The notes under the pieces: model-generated | Database searches by the model: none | What the model was told of the DNA's origin: nothing | The model's input: only the letters and a program-made list of their open reading frames with translations | Source: Anaerozeibacter quisquiliarum | GTDB lineage: Bacteria; Bacillota; Clostridia; Christensenellales; Aristaeellaceae | Length of the DNA: 47,983 nucleotides | NCBI GenBank assembly: GCA_051162045.1 | Contig: JBISDI010000029.1 | Strand: one strand, 5' to 3' | Part shown: piece by piece, positions 16,221 to 23,971 of the stretch | How the letters are laid out: each line of letters opens with the position of its first letter | Numbering within the stretch: the stretch's first letter is position 1 | Made by a program: the position numbers and the translations under genes

Positions 16221-16359
16221 GAAATCACCACCTTCATGTTCGGATGGCCTGTGATCATTGTACAGGCTGGACACACGTAAATCAAGCCAAACCGGGATGC
16301 GCCCGGTGCCGCCGGCACAAAGCGCATCCCGGGGTGTCGGGCGGCGTAAAACCTCAGGA

Positions 16360-17622
16360 TCAGCCGCCCAGCGCGGTGTTCATCTGGTTGACCGCGTTCG
16401 CGATCGCGGCATCCACGTCCTCGCCAAACGCCACGTCGGCGAAGCAGTTCATGATCGCCTCGGAGATGGCCGGGTAGTGCGGGGTAACCGGGCGCGCCTT
16501 GGCGGTCTTCTGCAATTGCTCGTTGATGATGTTGTAGGGATATTCCTTGTAGGTGGGCGAGCCTTCGAGCACCGAGGCGCGGGCGGGCAGGTTGCCGGTC
16601 TCCTCGCACCAGATGGCGTGGCCCTTCTTGCCGGTGATGGCCTGTATGGTCTGCCAGGCTTCCTGCTTGTGCTCGGACTTGGCGCTGATCGCGATGTTCC
16701 AGCTGCCCGAACCCGATGCGCCCTGCACGTCGCGCGGCAGCGGCATCGCGCCCCAACCGCCGTCAAATACCTCGGGGAACTGGTTCTTCCACACGCCCAG
16801 CATCCACGGGCCGTTGACCCACATGGCGACCTTGCCGGTCTCGAAGGCGTTGGCGATGTCCTCGGTGGCGGCATAGCCCTTCTGATAGAGGTCGGCAAAG
16901 AACTGGACGCCGCGCTTGGATTCTTCGCTGTCAAAGACGCCGCTCGCGGTTGTGCCGTCCTCGCTGATAAAATTGCCGCCAGCCATCCACACCCACAGCT
17001 GCTCGGTGTAGGTCATGCCCTCGTTCTTCTGAGAGATCGGGAACATCTGCGGCTGAATCGCGTAGCGGGTGACGTTGCCGGCCGCGTCGCGTTCCACCAC
17101 CTGCTCGCACACCTCGAACAGGCGCTCGAACGTCCAGGCGTCGTCGACCGAGGTCGGCACCTCGATGCCCAGCTGTTCAAACAACGGCTTGTTGTAGTAG
17201 AGGATGGTGTTCGATTCGTTGAGCGGCGCGGCCCAGATGTGGCCGTCCCACTGCATCGAGCCCTGCGCCGAGGGCACGAGGTCCGCGAAGTCGTCCGCGG
17301 CCCAGTAGCCTTCCAGCGGCTCCAGCGCGCCGGAGGAGGCGTAGCTGGCTACGTTCGGGCCGTCCATCAGCACGATGTCGGTCGGTGTTCCGCTCGAGAA
17401 AGCCATCTTGATCTTGCTCTCGTACTCGCTCTGCGGGTACTCGATGATCTCGACGTCAAACGGCAGGTTGGCAGCCGCGATCGCCTTTTCCAGCGCGGCC
17501 TTCGGTTGGTCGGGGAAGGAGGCGAGCGTGACCTTGACGCGCTCCGCCGCCAGGGCGGACGGGGCAAGCGCGGTCAACACCAGCAGCGCGCACGCGAGGA
17601 TGGCCCAAAGACGCCTGTTCAT
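16360..17622 (-). CDS. Extracellular sugar-binding protein, first gene of the operon
   Basis: 420 residues, family 1 binding protein. The signal peptide MNRRLWAILACALLVLTALA ends at an AxA site (SALA/AE); the Cys at residue 11 is too early and badly placed to be a lipobox. Body motifs include DIVLMDGPNVASYASSGALEPL, WDGHIWAAPLNESNTILYYN and MWVNGPWMLGVWKN. The start at 17622 has GGAGGGA 6 nt upstream. It delivers substrate to the two permeases downstream. A paralogue lies in the same operon at 10982-12283. Confidence 0.92.
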   Translation of the reverse strand: MNRRLWAILACALLVLTALAPSALAAERVKVTLASFPDQPKAALEKAIAAANLPFDVEIIEYPQSEYESKIKMAFSSGTPTDIVLMDGPNVASYASSGALEPLEGYWAADDFADLVPSAQGSMQWDGHIWAAPLNESNTILYYNKPLFEQLGIEVPTSVDDAWTFERLFEVCEQVVERDAAGNVTRYAIQPQMFPISQKNEGMTYTEQLWVWMAGGNFISEDGTTASGVFDSEESKRGVQFFADLYQKGYAATEDIANAFETGKVAMWVNGPWMLGVWKNQFPEVFDGGWGAMPLPRDVQGASGSGSWNIAISAKSEHKQEAWQTIQAITGKKGHAIWCEETGNLPARASVLEGSPTYKEYPYNIINEQLQKTAKARPVTPHYPAISEAIMNCFADVAFGEDVDAAIANAVNQMNTALGG

Positions 17623-17709
17623 GAGAATCCCTCCATCTGCATAATGGGGCAACGCCGGCGATCGCCGCGCCTGCCCGATGACCTCAGTATACAGAATCCG
17701 GGGGATCAA

Positions 17710-17724
17710 TGCGTTCGCTTTGAT
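17710..17724 (-). promoter_or_regulatory. Candidate cre (CcpA) site upstream of the sugar operon
   Basis: The reverse strand reads ATCAAAGCGAACGCA, which fits the cre consensus WTGNAANCGNWNNCW with one mismatch. It lies upstream of a possible -10 box (TATACT, reverse strand, near 17688-17693). The -35 is poor, as expected for an activator-dependent promoter. Evidence is motif only. Confidence 0.3.
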
Positions 17725-17773
17725 TTGTCATTCTTACAATTTGATTGGGTGTGAGGGGGGCGATGCATCGTGC

Positions 17774-18174
17774 GGGCGACCTTTGGCCGCCCCAGATCAT
17801 CGACCAAGCGTCCGCTTTCCAAGACGGCCGGAGAAGTGGTTCTTTATTATCGGGGCAACCGCAGGGCGCTTCCTCTTTTCCTCCTGACGCGCGCTTACCT
17901 AGCCCCGTGGCTCCCTCTGACGAGGGAGCTGTCGGCCGCAGCCGACTGAGGGAGAGAACCCGTTGATCGAATGACAGGAGTTTTATAGATCGACCAGCAG
18001 GTTCTCTCCATCCGGTCTGCGGGCCACCTCTCGTGCATCCGGAGAATGCGCGCAATGCGCGCGTCAGAGGGAACCGGGAAGAGGCATCAGAAGAAACGGC
18101 AGGCCATGGACAACCTCTGCGCTGCGAAAAGCACGCTGGGCCTGTCAATGGCCTGGGACGACCTTTGACCGCCC
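17774..18174. repeat. Non-coding palindromic repeat composite
   Basis: The whole 17754-18179 gap has no credible gene. Its two ends carry near-identical palindromic stretches: GGGCGACCTTTGGCCGCCC at 17774-17792 and GGGACGACCTTTGACCGCCC at 18155-18174. Inside, GCTCCCTC/GAGGGAGC (17910-17929) and GTCGGC/GCCGAC (17931-17946) form adjacent hairpins. GGAGAGAACC (17951-17960) returns inverted as GGTTCTCTCC at 18000-18009, and GTCAGAGGGAaCC near 18063 mirrors the left arm. It looks like two facing, diverged copies of an intergenic REP/MITE-like repeat of a kind I recall from Clostridial genomes. Confidence 0.6.
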
Positions 18175-18179
18175 GTCGC

Positions 18180-19085
18180 TTATATGATCCCCATCCGCGC
18201 ATAGCCCAGCAGGTTGTCGCTGTCGCTCGCCGAAATGTATGGGACATTGCTCAGATCGAAAAAGGCGCACAAAATGGCGGCGCCGAAGGGAATGATGTCG
18301 GCGCGGTCGGGGTTCAGGCCGACGATCTGCGTGCGCGCCTCGAGCGGCATCGCACACAGCCTGTCAAGCCATCCGCGCGCAGCCTGCGCGGTGACGGGGA
18401 AGCCCTCGACCCGGGCCGGGTCGTAGGGAGAAAGCGCCAGCGTCATGGCGGCAAGCGTCGTGACCGTGCCGCCCACGCCCGTCCACCCGTCGGAGGGGTG
18501 GCTTGCGATCGCATCCCAGGCGGGGGAGAGCGCCGTGCGCGCGGCCAGGAGCATGTCGTCCGGCCGCATCGCGCCGCCCAGCGCCTCGCACAGCCGCACC
18601 GCGCCGACCTGCGCCGAGCGCGCGACGAGCACGCGCCCGTCCTCGCCTGCGGAAAGTTCGGTCGAGCCGCCGCCGATGTCGATCACCCCGCGCCGCCCGG
18701 CCGGGGCCGCGCCCGCGTAGGCCAGGTCGGCTTCCCGCTCGCCGCTCACGACGGCGATCGGCACCCCGGCGCGCTCGGCGCGCGCGATGAGCAAGACTCG
18801 GTTGGTCCCTTCGCGCAGCGCGCTGGTGCCAAAGCCCGCGACCGTCTGCGCGCCCAGCGCGCGCGCCTTCCCGGCCAGCAACTCGATCGCGCGCGCGGTG
18901 CGCTCGATCGCGCCTTCGTCGAGCAGGCCGTCCGAAAAGCCGGACATCAGCCGACAGGTAATCCTTTCCTTGTGGATAGACAAAACCTGCCCGTCGGCCA
19001 CGTCGGCCACGAGCAGGCGCACAGAGTTCGAACCCACATCGAGTACGCCGATCCGCGTACCGGATGGGTCGTCAATGCTAATCAT
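18180..19085 (-). CDS. Ppx/GppA-family phosphatase
   Basis: 301 residues, of the ASKHA-fold exopolyphosphatase/guanosine pentaphosphatase family. It has the first phosphate loop IGVLDVGSNSVRLLVADV, then ERITCRLMSGF, GFGTSALREGTNR, VVSGEREADLAYAG and second loop GVIDIGGGSTEL. It is short compared with E. coli Ppx (about 510 residues): it holds the catalytic domains but no C-terminal HD-like domain, as is usual for this subgroup. The ATG at 19085 overlaps the end of divIC by 8 bp, so translation is coupled. It acts in the cytosol on polyphosphate or pppGpp; which of the two cannot be told from sequence. Confidence 0.9.
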   Translation of the reverse strand: MISIDDPSGTRIGVLDVGSNSVRLLVADVADGQVLSIHKERITCRLMSGFSDGLLDEGAIERTARAIELLAGKARALGAQTVAGFGTSALREGTNRVLLIARAERAGVPIAVVSGEREADLAYAGAAPAGRRGVIDIGGGSTELSAGEDGRVLVARSAQVGAVRLCEALGGAMRPDDMLLAARTALSPAWDAIASHPSDGWTGVGGTVTTLAAMTLALSPYDPARVEGFPVTAQAARGWLDRLCAMPLEARTQIVGLNPDRADIIPFGAAILCAFFDLSNVPYISASDSDNLLGYARMGII

Positions 19086-19437
19086 TACCCGCCTGACTAC
19101 CCGCCACGAAGCGAATCTCGCCCTTCTTGAGCAGGCCCAATTCCTGATGCGCGACGCGCTCCACGTATTCGTCCGTCTTGGCAAACGCGATCTTGCGCTC
19201 AAGCAACGCGTTTTCGCTCATCTTCGACAGCCGGTCGGCTTCGAGCTGCGCAATGCGCGCCGCCTGGCGGGCCATCAACTGCCCCTGCGACGCATATACG
19301 CACATGAAGGCCAACACAAGTGTCGCCATCATCAAAAACCAGAACCGGGGTTTGACTACCCGCTTCTTGCCCACGACCGTACCCCATTCCCGTAAAAGCC
19401 ATTCGTACATACCGACACTATTATTCTTATACGACAT
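19078..19437 (-). CDS. divIC: Septum formation initiator, DivIC/FtsL type
   Basis: 119 residues, bitopic. A basic cytoplasmic tail (GKKRVVKPR) is followed by one membrane helix (FWFLMMATLVLAFMCVYAS), a coiled coil (QLMARQAARIAQLEADRL) and the family ending KTDEYVERVAHQELGLLKKGEIRF. It follows yabP and yabQ, the same order as in B. subtilis, where DivIC works with FtsL and DivIB at the division septum. Two starts are possible: 19437 with a distant AGGA, and an ATG at 19410. The longer one is given. Confidence 0.88.
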   Translation of the reverse strand: MSYKNNSVGMYEWLLREWGTVVGKKRVVKPRFWFLMMATLVLAFMCVYASQGQLMARQAARIAQLEADRLSKMSENALLERKIAFAKTDEYVERVAHQELGLLKKGEIRFVAGSQAGND

Positions 19438-19458
19438 AAGCCGACATATTCCTGCCGA

Positions 19459-19827
19459 TCATCGAAAGATTTTTTTCATGAGAGAACGCTTACACAGCCA
19501 TGCGCGCAACTTGCGCGCGATCTTTGAGACTGCGCCGAGCAGGGCATCGACGAGGCGTTTTACCGTCAGCTGGTAGGCAAAGAATCCGAGCGCCGCGCCC
19601 GATAGCGCGTACAGCCGCACCTCGCCGTAGTTCGCGGCCAGCAGACCCGCGCACACGATGGTCCATACGCCCAGCGCGATCATCAGGTCGAAAAAGGCGT
19701 TCAGCCACGCGCCGGCGTCGAGCGCGCGCGCGACGCGCGCCATCAGCGCGTACCACGCGCCCGCGAGCGCGCCGGCCGCGACCATTGTGACGAAGATGCG
19801 CCACTGACCGACGGTGTAGTACAGCAT
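19459..19827 (-). CDS. yabQ: Spore cortex biosynthesis protein YabQ
   Basis: 122 residues with about four predicted membrane segments (TMVAAGALAGAWYALM, FFDLMIALGVWTIVCAGLLA, LYALSGAALGFFAYQL) and a basic C-terminus (KIARKLRAWLCKRS). This topology and the location between yabP and divIC identify it. In B. subtilis YabQ is a mother-cell membrane protein needed for cortex formation. It starts 3 bp after the yabP stop. It supports an endospore-forming ancestry of the host. Confidence 0.85.
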   Translation of the reverse strand: MLYYTVGQWRIFVTMVAAGALAGAWYALMARVARALDAGAWLNAFFDLMIALGVWTIVCAGLLAANYGEVRLYALSGAALGFFAYQLTVKRLVDALLGAVSKIARKLRAWLCKRSLMKKIFR

Positions 19828-19830
19828 CGG

Positions 19831-20124
19831 CTACTTGAACAGGCGCTTAAACACGCCGCCCTTGTCGCGCGCGGTGCGCTCGTCGTACTCGACCGCGATG
19901 ATGCGCCCCTCGATCAGCAGCTGCCCCTCCTCGAGGCTCAGCCTCGACACGTGCAGAGCGTCGCCCATCAGCGTCATCGCGCCGGCCGAGGTATTCAGTA
20001 CGATCATCTGTTCGTTGAAGCTGTCCACGTCCTCGACGCCGCTGATCACGGCGCGGCTGCGATCGGTAAGTTCCAGGCTGTGGGGCCTGACCGGCTTCGC
20101 ACCGCCGTCCTTGGCTTCCCGCAT
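19831..20124 (-). CDS. yabP: Sporulation protein YabP
   Basis: 97 residues, near the 100 of B. subtilis YabP. Core motifs are HSLELTDRSRAVISGVEDVDSF, NTSAGAMTLMGDALHVSRL and GQLLIEGRIIAVEY. It is soluble with a YabP/YqfC beta fold. The start at 20124 is preferred because a G-rich site (GGGGGGTG) lies just upstream; ATG 20145 has none. It is the first gene of the yabP-yabQ-divIC-ppx unit. The family is expressed in the mother cell under sigma E in B. subtilis, and a weak sigma-E-like promoter is visible upstream. Confidence 0.85.
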   Translation of the reverse strand: MREAKDGGAKPVRPHSLELTDRSRAVISGVEDVDSFNEQMIVLNTSAGAMTLMGDALHVSRLSLEEGQLLIEGRIIAVEYDERTARDKGGVFKRLFK

Positions 20125-20184
20125 CGGGCACCCCCCGTTCTTCATCGGGGCGACCCGCGGTCGCCCGCCGCCCCGATTCCCTAC

Positions 20185-20213
20185 AGCGTATTCGCATCCG
20201 CAGGGGAAAATGC
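20185..20213 (-). promoter_or_regulatory. Possible sigma-E-like promoter of yabP
   Basis: Reverse strand GCATTTT and AATACGCT are 14 bp apart, resembling the sigma E pattern (KMATATT, 13-15 bp, CATACAMT) with several mismatches. The position, 60 bp before yabP, and the known sigma E control of this operon in Bacillus are the support. Confidence 0.3.
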
Positions 20214-20214
20214 G

Positions 20215-20243
20215 TTGCCCGTCGGCGGGCAGTGTGGTAGAAT
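20215..20243 (+). promoter_or_regulatory. Sigma-A-type promoter of the RadC-like gene
   Basis: TTGCCC (20215-20220) and TAGAAT (20238-20243) are 17 bp apart, about 37 bp before the start codon. It is back to back with the yabP promoter region. Confidence 0.6.
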
Positions 20244-20279
20244 AAAGTACACGCGTAAGGACAAATGAGGGATGAAGCG

Positions 20280-21038
20280 ATGGCGCGACAGGTGGTCGGA
20301 CCGCAAAACCATCCGCATGGCGGACATCGCGCCCGGCTGCGCAAGCGTCAGCTGGCCGAGGGGCTTTCCGCCTTTGAGCCGCACGAGGTGCTGGAGCTGC
20401 TGCTCTACGCCGTGATCCCGCAGCGCGACGTGAACCCGCTCGCGCATGCGCTGATCGACCGGTTCGGCTCGGTCGCGGGCGTGCTCGCGGCATCTCCCGC
20501 GGCGCTTGTCGCAGTGCCCGGCATGGGCCGACAATCGGCCGAGTGGTTTGCGTTTTTGAATGAGACGACCGCGCGTTATGAGCGGCTGAGGCTTTCCGAC
20601 CGGCCGCGGATCACCAACGTCCGCCAGATGAGCCTGCACTGCGCGCGGCTGTTCGAACCGCCCGCAGGCGATCAGATATGGTTGATGTGCATGAACATGG
20701 CGGGGCATCTGTTGGGCAGCTCACAGTTGTGCGCCGGCCGATGGCAGGGACGGCTGACGCTGCGCCAGGCGGTCGAGCCTGCGCTGCGCTACCATGCCCA
20801 GACGGCGCTGCTGCTGATAAAGCGCGCGGGGGGACAGGCGGCGGCCGAGGACGAGGTGGCGTTCGTCCGCGCGCTGGCGACGCAGTTCGCCCGCGTGCGC
20901 ATCCGGCTGCTGGATGGCGTGGTGATGGCGGGGCACAGCGTGCTCAGCATGAGGAACCTCGGACTCTACCGGCTGGAAGGCGAACTTGCCGAGAGTGAGC
21001 TTGCACGGCTGTGCGAACATTGGTTGGACGAGGTTTGA
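20280..21038 (+). CDS. RadC/UPF0758-family protein lacking the JAMM metal site
   Basis: 252 residues. The N-terminal helical part with an HhH-like segment (HEVLELLLYAVIPQRD, LVAVPGMGRQSAEWF) is typical of RadC. The C-terminal JAB/MPN-like domain keeps the fold pattern (IWLMCMNMAGHLLGSSQL, LTLRQAVEPALRYHAQTALLLI). At the place where RadC proteins have AHNHPSGDPTPS it reads IKRAGGQAAAEDE, so the zinc-binding His pair and the following Ser are gone; the early catalytic Glu is also absent. It is probably a non-catalytic homologue. The start at 20280 is chosen for GAGGG 8 nt upstream; ATG 20265 is an alternative. Confidence 0.85.
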   Translation: MARQVVGPQNHPHGGHRARLRKRQLAEGLSAFEPHEVLELLLYAVIPQRDVNPLAHALIDRFGSVAGVLAASPAALVAVPGMGRQSAEWFAFLNETTARYERLRLSDRPRITNVRQMSLHCARLFEPPAGDQIWLMCMNMAGHLLGSSQLCAGRWQGRLTLRQAVEPALRYHAQTALLLIKRAGGQAAAEDEVAFVRALATQFARVRIRLLDGVVMAGHSVLSMRNLGLYRLEGELAESELARLCEHWLDEV

Positions 21039-21042
21039 TCGC

Positions 21043-21357
21043 CTACTGATCGTCCCAGGTATCGGGGTTTTCGAGCAGCAGTTTTGAAATCTCGCGCAGC
21101 ACCTTGCGTTGGCTTCGGTCGCCCTGGCGCTTGGACAGCACATGGTCGTCCAGCGATTCCTGCAGCATGATGTCGGTGGACATGCCCAGCGCGTTGGACA
21201 GCGACACCAGCGTCTCCAGGCTGGCCTTGCGGGTGCCGCGCTCGATATGGCCGAGAAAGGACAGCGAGATGCCAGCGCGCTCGGCCAGTTCCTCCTGCGT
21301 GAGATGCAGGTTCTTGCGCTGCTTGCGAATGCGCATCCCCAGGCTCCTGTAATCCAT
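21043..21357 (-). CDS. XRE-family transcriptional regulator
   Basis: 104 residues. The HTH (about 7-63) is clear: IRKQRKNLHLTQEELAERAG, ISLSFLGHIERGTRKAS, LETLVSLSNALGM. A short C-terminal helical tail probably dimerises. AAGGGGG precedes the start. A perfect palindrome, ACTAT-AACG-ATAGT at 21377-21390, lies between its own promoter and its start, a good autoregulatory operator. It converges with the RadC-like gene (4-bp gap) and is divergent from the FGGY kinase, which it may control. Confidence 0.88.
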   Translation of the reverse strand: MDYRSLGMRIRKQRKNLHLTQEELAERAGISLSFLGHIERGTRKASLETLVSLSNALGMSTDIMLQESLDDHVLSKRQGDRSQRKVLREISKLLLENPDTWDDQ

Positions 21358-21376
21358 GTTGAACCCCCTTGTGATT

Positions 21377-21390
21377 ACTATAACGATAGT
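21377..21390. promoter_or_regulatory. Palindromic operator upstream of the XRE gene
   Basis: A 5-4-5 perfect inverted repeat (ACTAT, AACG, ATAGT). It lies 8 bp downstream of the regulator's -10 box, where a bound dimer would block transcription. Confidence 0.55.
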
Positions 21391-21397
21391 TTAGGAA

Positions 21398-21426
21398 AAT
21401 ATATCAGAAATTTGAATTGACCACAA
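21398..21426 (-). promoter_or_regulatory. Promoter of the XRE regulator
   Basis: Reverse strand TTGTGG (21421-21426) and TATATT (21398-21403), spacer 17 bp. The palindromic operator follows immediately. Confidence 0.5.
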
Positions 21427-21516
21427 GAATGAAATAGTTCTAATGGTGGCTTATTGGCTGAAATTACCATGGGAGTATTTCCCATAAACAACGGCGTGTC
21501 GCCGCGCGATTGACGC

Positions 21517-21544
21517 TTGTAAATCTGTGCGCGGATGTTATAAT
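21517..21544 (+). promoter_or_regulatory. Promoter of the FGGY kinase
   Basis: TTGTAA (21517-21522) and TATAAT (21539-21544) are 16 bp apart, 31 bp before the start codon. Confidence 0.6.
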
Positions 21545-21575
21545 AGAAGCAATACGGAAGCGGGGGACATTCGCA

Positions 21576-23099
21576 ATGGGTAAAAATTACATCATGACCT
21601 GCGACGCCGGCACCACCGGCTGCAAGTGTTCGGTGTTCGACAAAACGGGGCGCACGGTGTGCGCGGTCAGGCGGGGCTATGCGACCGACTATCCCCGGCC
21701 CGGTTGGGCCGAGCAGGACCCGGCGACGATTTTGCGCGCGGTGCTGGAGGCGATCCGCGAACTGCTCGCGCAGGTGAAGCCGCGCGACATCGCCTGCGTC
21801 GGGCTGTCGGGCACGATGAACGGCTGCATCGCGGTGGACGCGGGCGGGCGCGCGCTTTACCCCAACATCCTGCACTCGGACAGCCGCGCCTCGCGCGAGG
21901 TGACCTTTATCGAGAGCCGGATCGACCCTCAGGCGTTCTACCGGCTGACCGGCAACCGCATCGACGAGCACTTCACGCTGCCCAAGATCCTGTGGCTGCG
22001 CGAGCATCACGAGGAGGTTTACCGACGCGCGCGCTGGTGGCTGAACATCAAGGACTACATCTACGCGCACCTGACCGGGCAGGTAGGCGTGACCGATTAC
22101 TCCGACGCCACGCTGACGATCGCGCTCGACATCGGCAGGAAGTGCTGGGCCGAGGAACTGCTGAAGGATTTGAACCTGGATCCCGGCAAGATGCCCGTCA
22201 TCCGCAAGGGCAGCGACATCAGCGCCTGCATCACGAAGGACATCGCCGAGAGGACTGGGCTCATAGAAGGCACGCCGGTGGCGCTGGGCGGCGGCGACGG
22301 CGCGTGCGCCGGGCGCGGCGCGGGCCTGTGCGAGCCGGGCGCGGGCTACTGCTCGATCGGATCGAGCGCCTGGGTCAGCCAACTGACCGAAGCGCCGCTG
22401 CTCGATCCCGAGATGCGCATCTTCAACTACCTCGACATGGACGGCGAGGTCAACCATACGCTGGGCGTCATCCAGACCGGCGCAGCCGCCTACGACTGGG
22501 CGGCCGGGCATCTGCTGGGCAGCGGCTTTGACGCCACGAGCGCCGACTACTCGCGGATCGAGAACATGGCGCGTCAAATCGAGCCGGGCGCGGAGGGCGT
22601 GCTGTTCCTGCCCACGCTGATGGGCGAGCGCACCCCCTACTGGGATCCCAACACGCGCGGCTGCCTGATGGGCTTCTCGCTCTACCACGACCAGCGCCAT
22701 GTGGCGCGCGCGGTCTACGAAGGGGTGGCGTTGGCGCTTAACACCGTGGTCGAGATCATGCGCGAGTGCGGCCAGCCGGTTTGTTCGATGATGCTGATCG
22801 GCGGGGGCGCGCGCTCGGGGCTGTGGCCGGGCATCATGGCCGATGTGTTCGGCCTGCCCACGCGCGTGCACATGGCCCCGGGCGAGGCGGCGTCGCTGGG
22901 CGCGGCCATCGCGGCCGGCGTGGGCGCCGGGCTTTTCGAGAGCTACGAGCAGGCCGCGCGCATCGTGCGCGCCCGTTCGCATCACCCGGTCAACGAGGTG
23001 GCGCACGAGCGCTATCAAGCGGTGTTTGAGGTCTACAAGCACATGTACGACGCTCTGAGCCCGCTGTTTGACGCCATCGCGCGCGAGGGGCGCGCGTGA
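21576..23099 (+). CDS. FGGY-family carbohydrate kinase, xylulokinase-like
   Basis: 507 residues, normal for the family. The N-terminal phosphate loop is TCDAGTTGCKCSVFDKTG; the substrate region has GLSGTMNGCIAVD and NILHSDSRASRE. The C-terminal ATP lobe has GGGDGACAGRG, LFLPTLMGERTPYWDPN and MLIGGGARSGLWPGIMADV, with FGGY-type GEAASLGAAIAAGVGAGLF. It phosphorylates a ketose or polyol in the cytosol. Xylulokinase is the nearest match by eye, but fuculo- and ribulokinases cannot be excluded. Its own promoter lies upstream. The stop overlaps the next start (GTGA), so the sigma-like membrane protein is co-translated, an odd partner for a sugar kinase. Confidence 0.85.
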   Translation: MGKNYIMTCDAGTTGCKCSVFDKTGRTVCAVRRGYATDYPRPGWAEQDPATILRAVLEAIRELLAQVKPRDIACVGLSGTMNGCIAVDAGGRALYPNILHSDSRASREVTFIESRIDPQAFYRLTGNRIDEHFTLPKILWLREHHEEVYRRARWWLNIKDYIYAHLTGQVGVTDYSDATLTIALDIGRKCWAEELLKDLNLDPGKMPVIRKGSDISACITKDIAERTGLIEGTPVALGGGDGACAGRGAGLCEPGAGYCSIGSSAWVSQLTEAPLLDPEMRIFNYLDMDGEVNHTLGVIQTGAAAYDWAAGHLLGSGFDATSADYSRIENMARQIEPGAEGVLFLPTLMGERTPYWDPNTRGCLMGFSLYHDQRHVARAVYEGVALALNTVVEIMRECGQPVCSMMLIGGGARSGLWPGIMADVFGLPTRVHMAPGEAASLGAAIAAGVGAGLFESYEQAARIVRARSHHPVNEVAHERYQAVFEVYKHMYDALSPLFDAIAREGRA

Positions 23100-23890
23100 A
23101 GCGCCCGATCGACGAACCGTCCGGTTACCTTGGGCGGCTGCGCCCGATCTACGTGCGGCTGTTCCGCACAGCCCACGCGATCGTCGGCAATTTGGAATTG
23201 TCAGAATACGTGCTCAAAAGCGCGATCGTCGAGGCCTGGCTGCGCCGCGGCGAGTGGCAGGGGCGTATGGGGTTTCAGGACAGCCTGATGCATACCGTGC
23301 GCACGGTGGCGCTGGTGGAATTGGGTGGCATGCGGGGCGCGGGCGCGTTCGAGGTGGACTGGGTCTTTCCCGAGCCTATGCTTGATGATGCGGCCCATCG
23401 CGCGCTGCTCGAGCGGCTGTTGCGCGAGAACGGCGCGACCCAGCGCGTCGCGCTGTTGTGCTATGGGGCGGATTTGAGCGCGCGTCAGATTGCGGCCGTG
23501 ATGCAGATGCGCGCGGGCGAGGTGTCGGCGCGGCTGCGCAAGCTGAATTCCCGGCTGTCGCGCGCGCTCAAGCAAGGAGGCCGGCGCGGCAAACCCGCGC
23601 TCGAGGCGCAGATGGAGGCGCTCTGCCGCGCGGCGCTCGGCACGCCCGGCGAGGACGTGCCCGAGCCGGGCGCGGTGTTTCGCTCGTTCGAGCGCGACAT
23701 CGCCGAGGCACGCAAACCGCGCGCCTCGGCGGGTCGGGTGGTGGGCGCGGTCGTCAAGGCGCTGCTCATGCTGATTCTGGCCGCGGCCATATGGTTGATG
23801 GCCGTGCTGCTCGAACCCAATGTGAACCGGCGCGCACCTCGGAATACACCGCCGCCGACACAATCCCGCGAATTTGACACCAATTCATAA
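23096..23890 (+). CDS. Sigma-factor-like protein with a C-terminal membrane anchor
   Basis: 264 residues. The first part (YVRLFRTAHAIVGNLELSEYVLKSAIVEAWLRR) resembles ECF sigma region 2 in layout. A second helical block (NGATQRVALLCYGADLSARQIAAVM, then GEVSARLRKLNSRLSRAL) resembles the region 4 HTH. After a linker a single membrane helix (VVKALLMLILAAAIWLMAVLL) and a short polar tail end the protein. A sigma-like domain tied to a membrane helix on one chain recalls sigma/anti-sigma fusions, but the recognition helices are degenerate and activity is not shown. The GTG start overlaps the kinase stop. It could also be a membrane-bound regulator descended from a sigma factor. Confidence 0.6.
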   Translation: MKRPIDEPSGYLGRLRPIYVRLFRTAHAIVGNLELSEYVLKSAIVEAWLRRGEWQGRMGFQDSLMHTVRTVALVELGGMRGAGAFEVDWVFPEPMLDDAAHRALLERLLRENGATQRVALLCYGADLSARQIAAVMQMRAGEVSARLRKLNSRLSRALKQGGRRGKPALEAQMEALCRAALGTPGEDVPEPGAVFRSFERDIAEARKPRASAGRVVGAVVKALLMLILAAAIWLMAVLLEPNVNRRAPRNTPPPTQSREFDTNS

Positions 23891-23902
23891 TATTACTTTT
23901 GT

Positions 23903-23930
23903 TTGACAATTCATGTCAGTTGTGTATAAT
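23903..23930 (+). promoter_or_regulatory. Consensus sigma-A promoter of the caspase-like gene
   Basis: TTGACA (23903-23908) and TATAAT (23925-23930), both perfect, 16 bp apart. It is one of the strongest-looking promoters in the window and lies 41 bp before the ATG at 23972. Confidence 0.8.
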
Positions 23931-23971
23931 TCTGGTATGTACTGGATTTGCCGGGAAAGGGACACACTGAC

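Noticed and set aside
16258..17754. 498-codon forward frame opposite the sugar-binding protein
   Set aside because: Antisense shadow; the reverse-strand gene has a signal peptide, family motifs and a good start.
21510..21538. TTGACG (21510-21515) as the -35 of the FGGY kinase promoter
   Set aside because: The spacer to TATAAT would be 23 bp; TTGTAA at 16 bp is better placed.
21378..23042. 554-codon reverse-strand frame
   Set aside because: It lies opposite the FGGY kinase and has low-complexity Arg/Ala/His composition with no recognisable domain.
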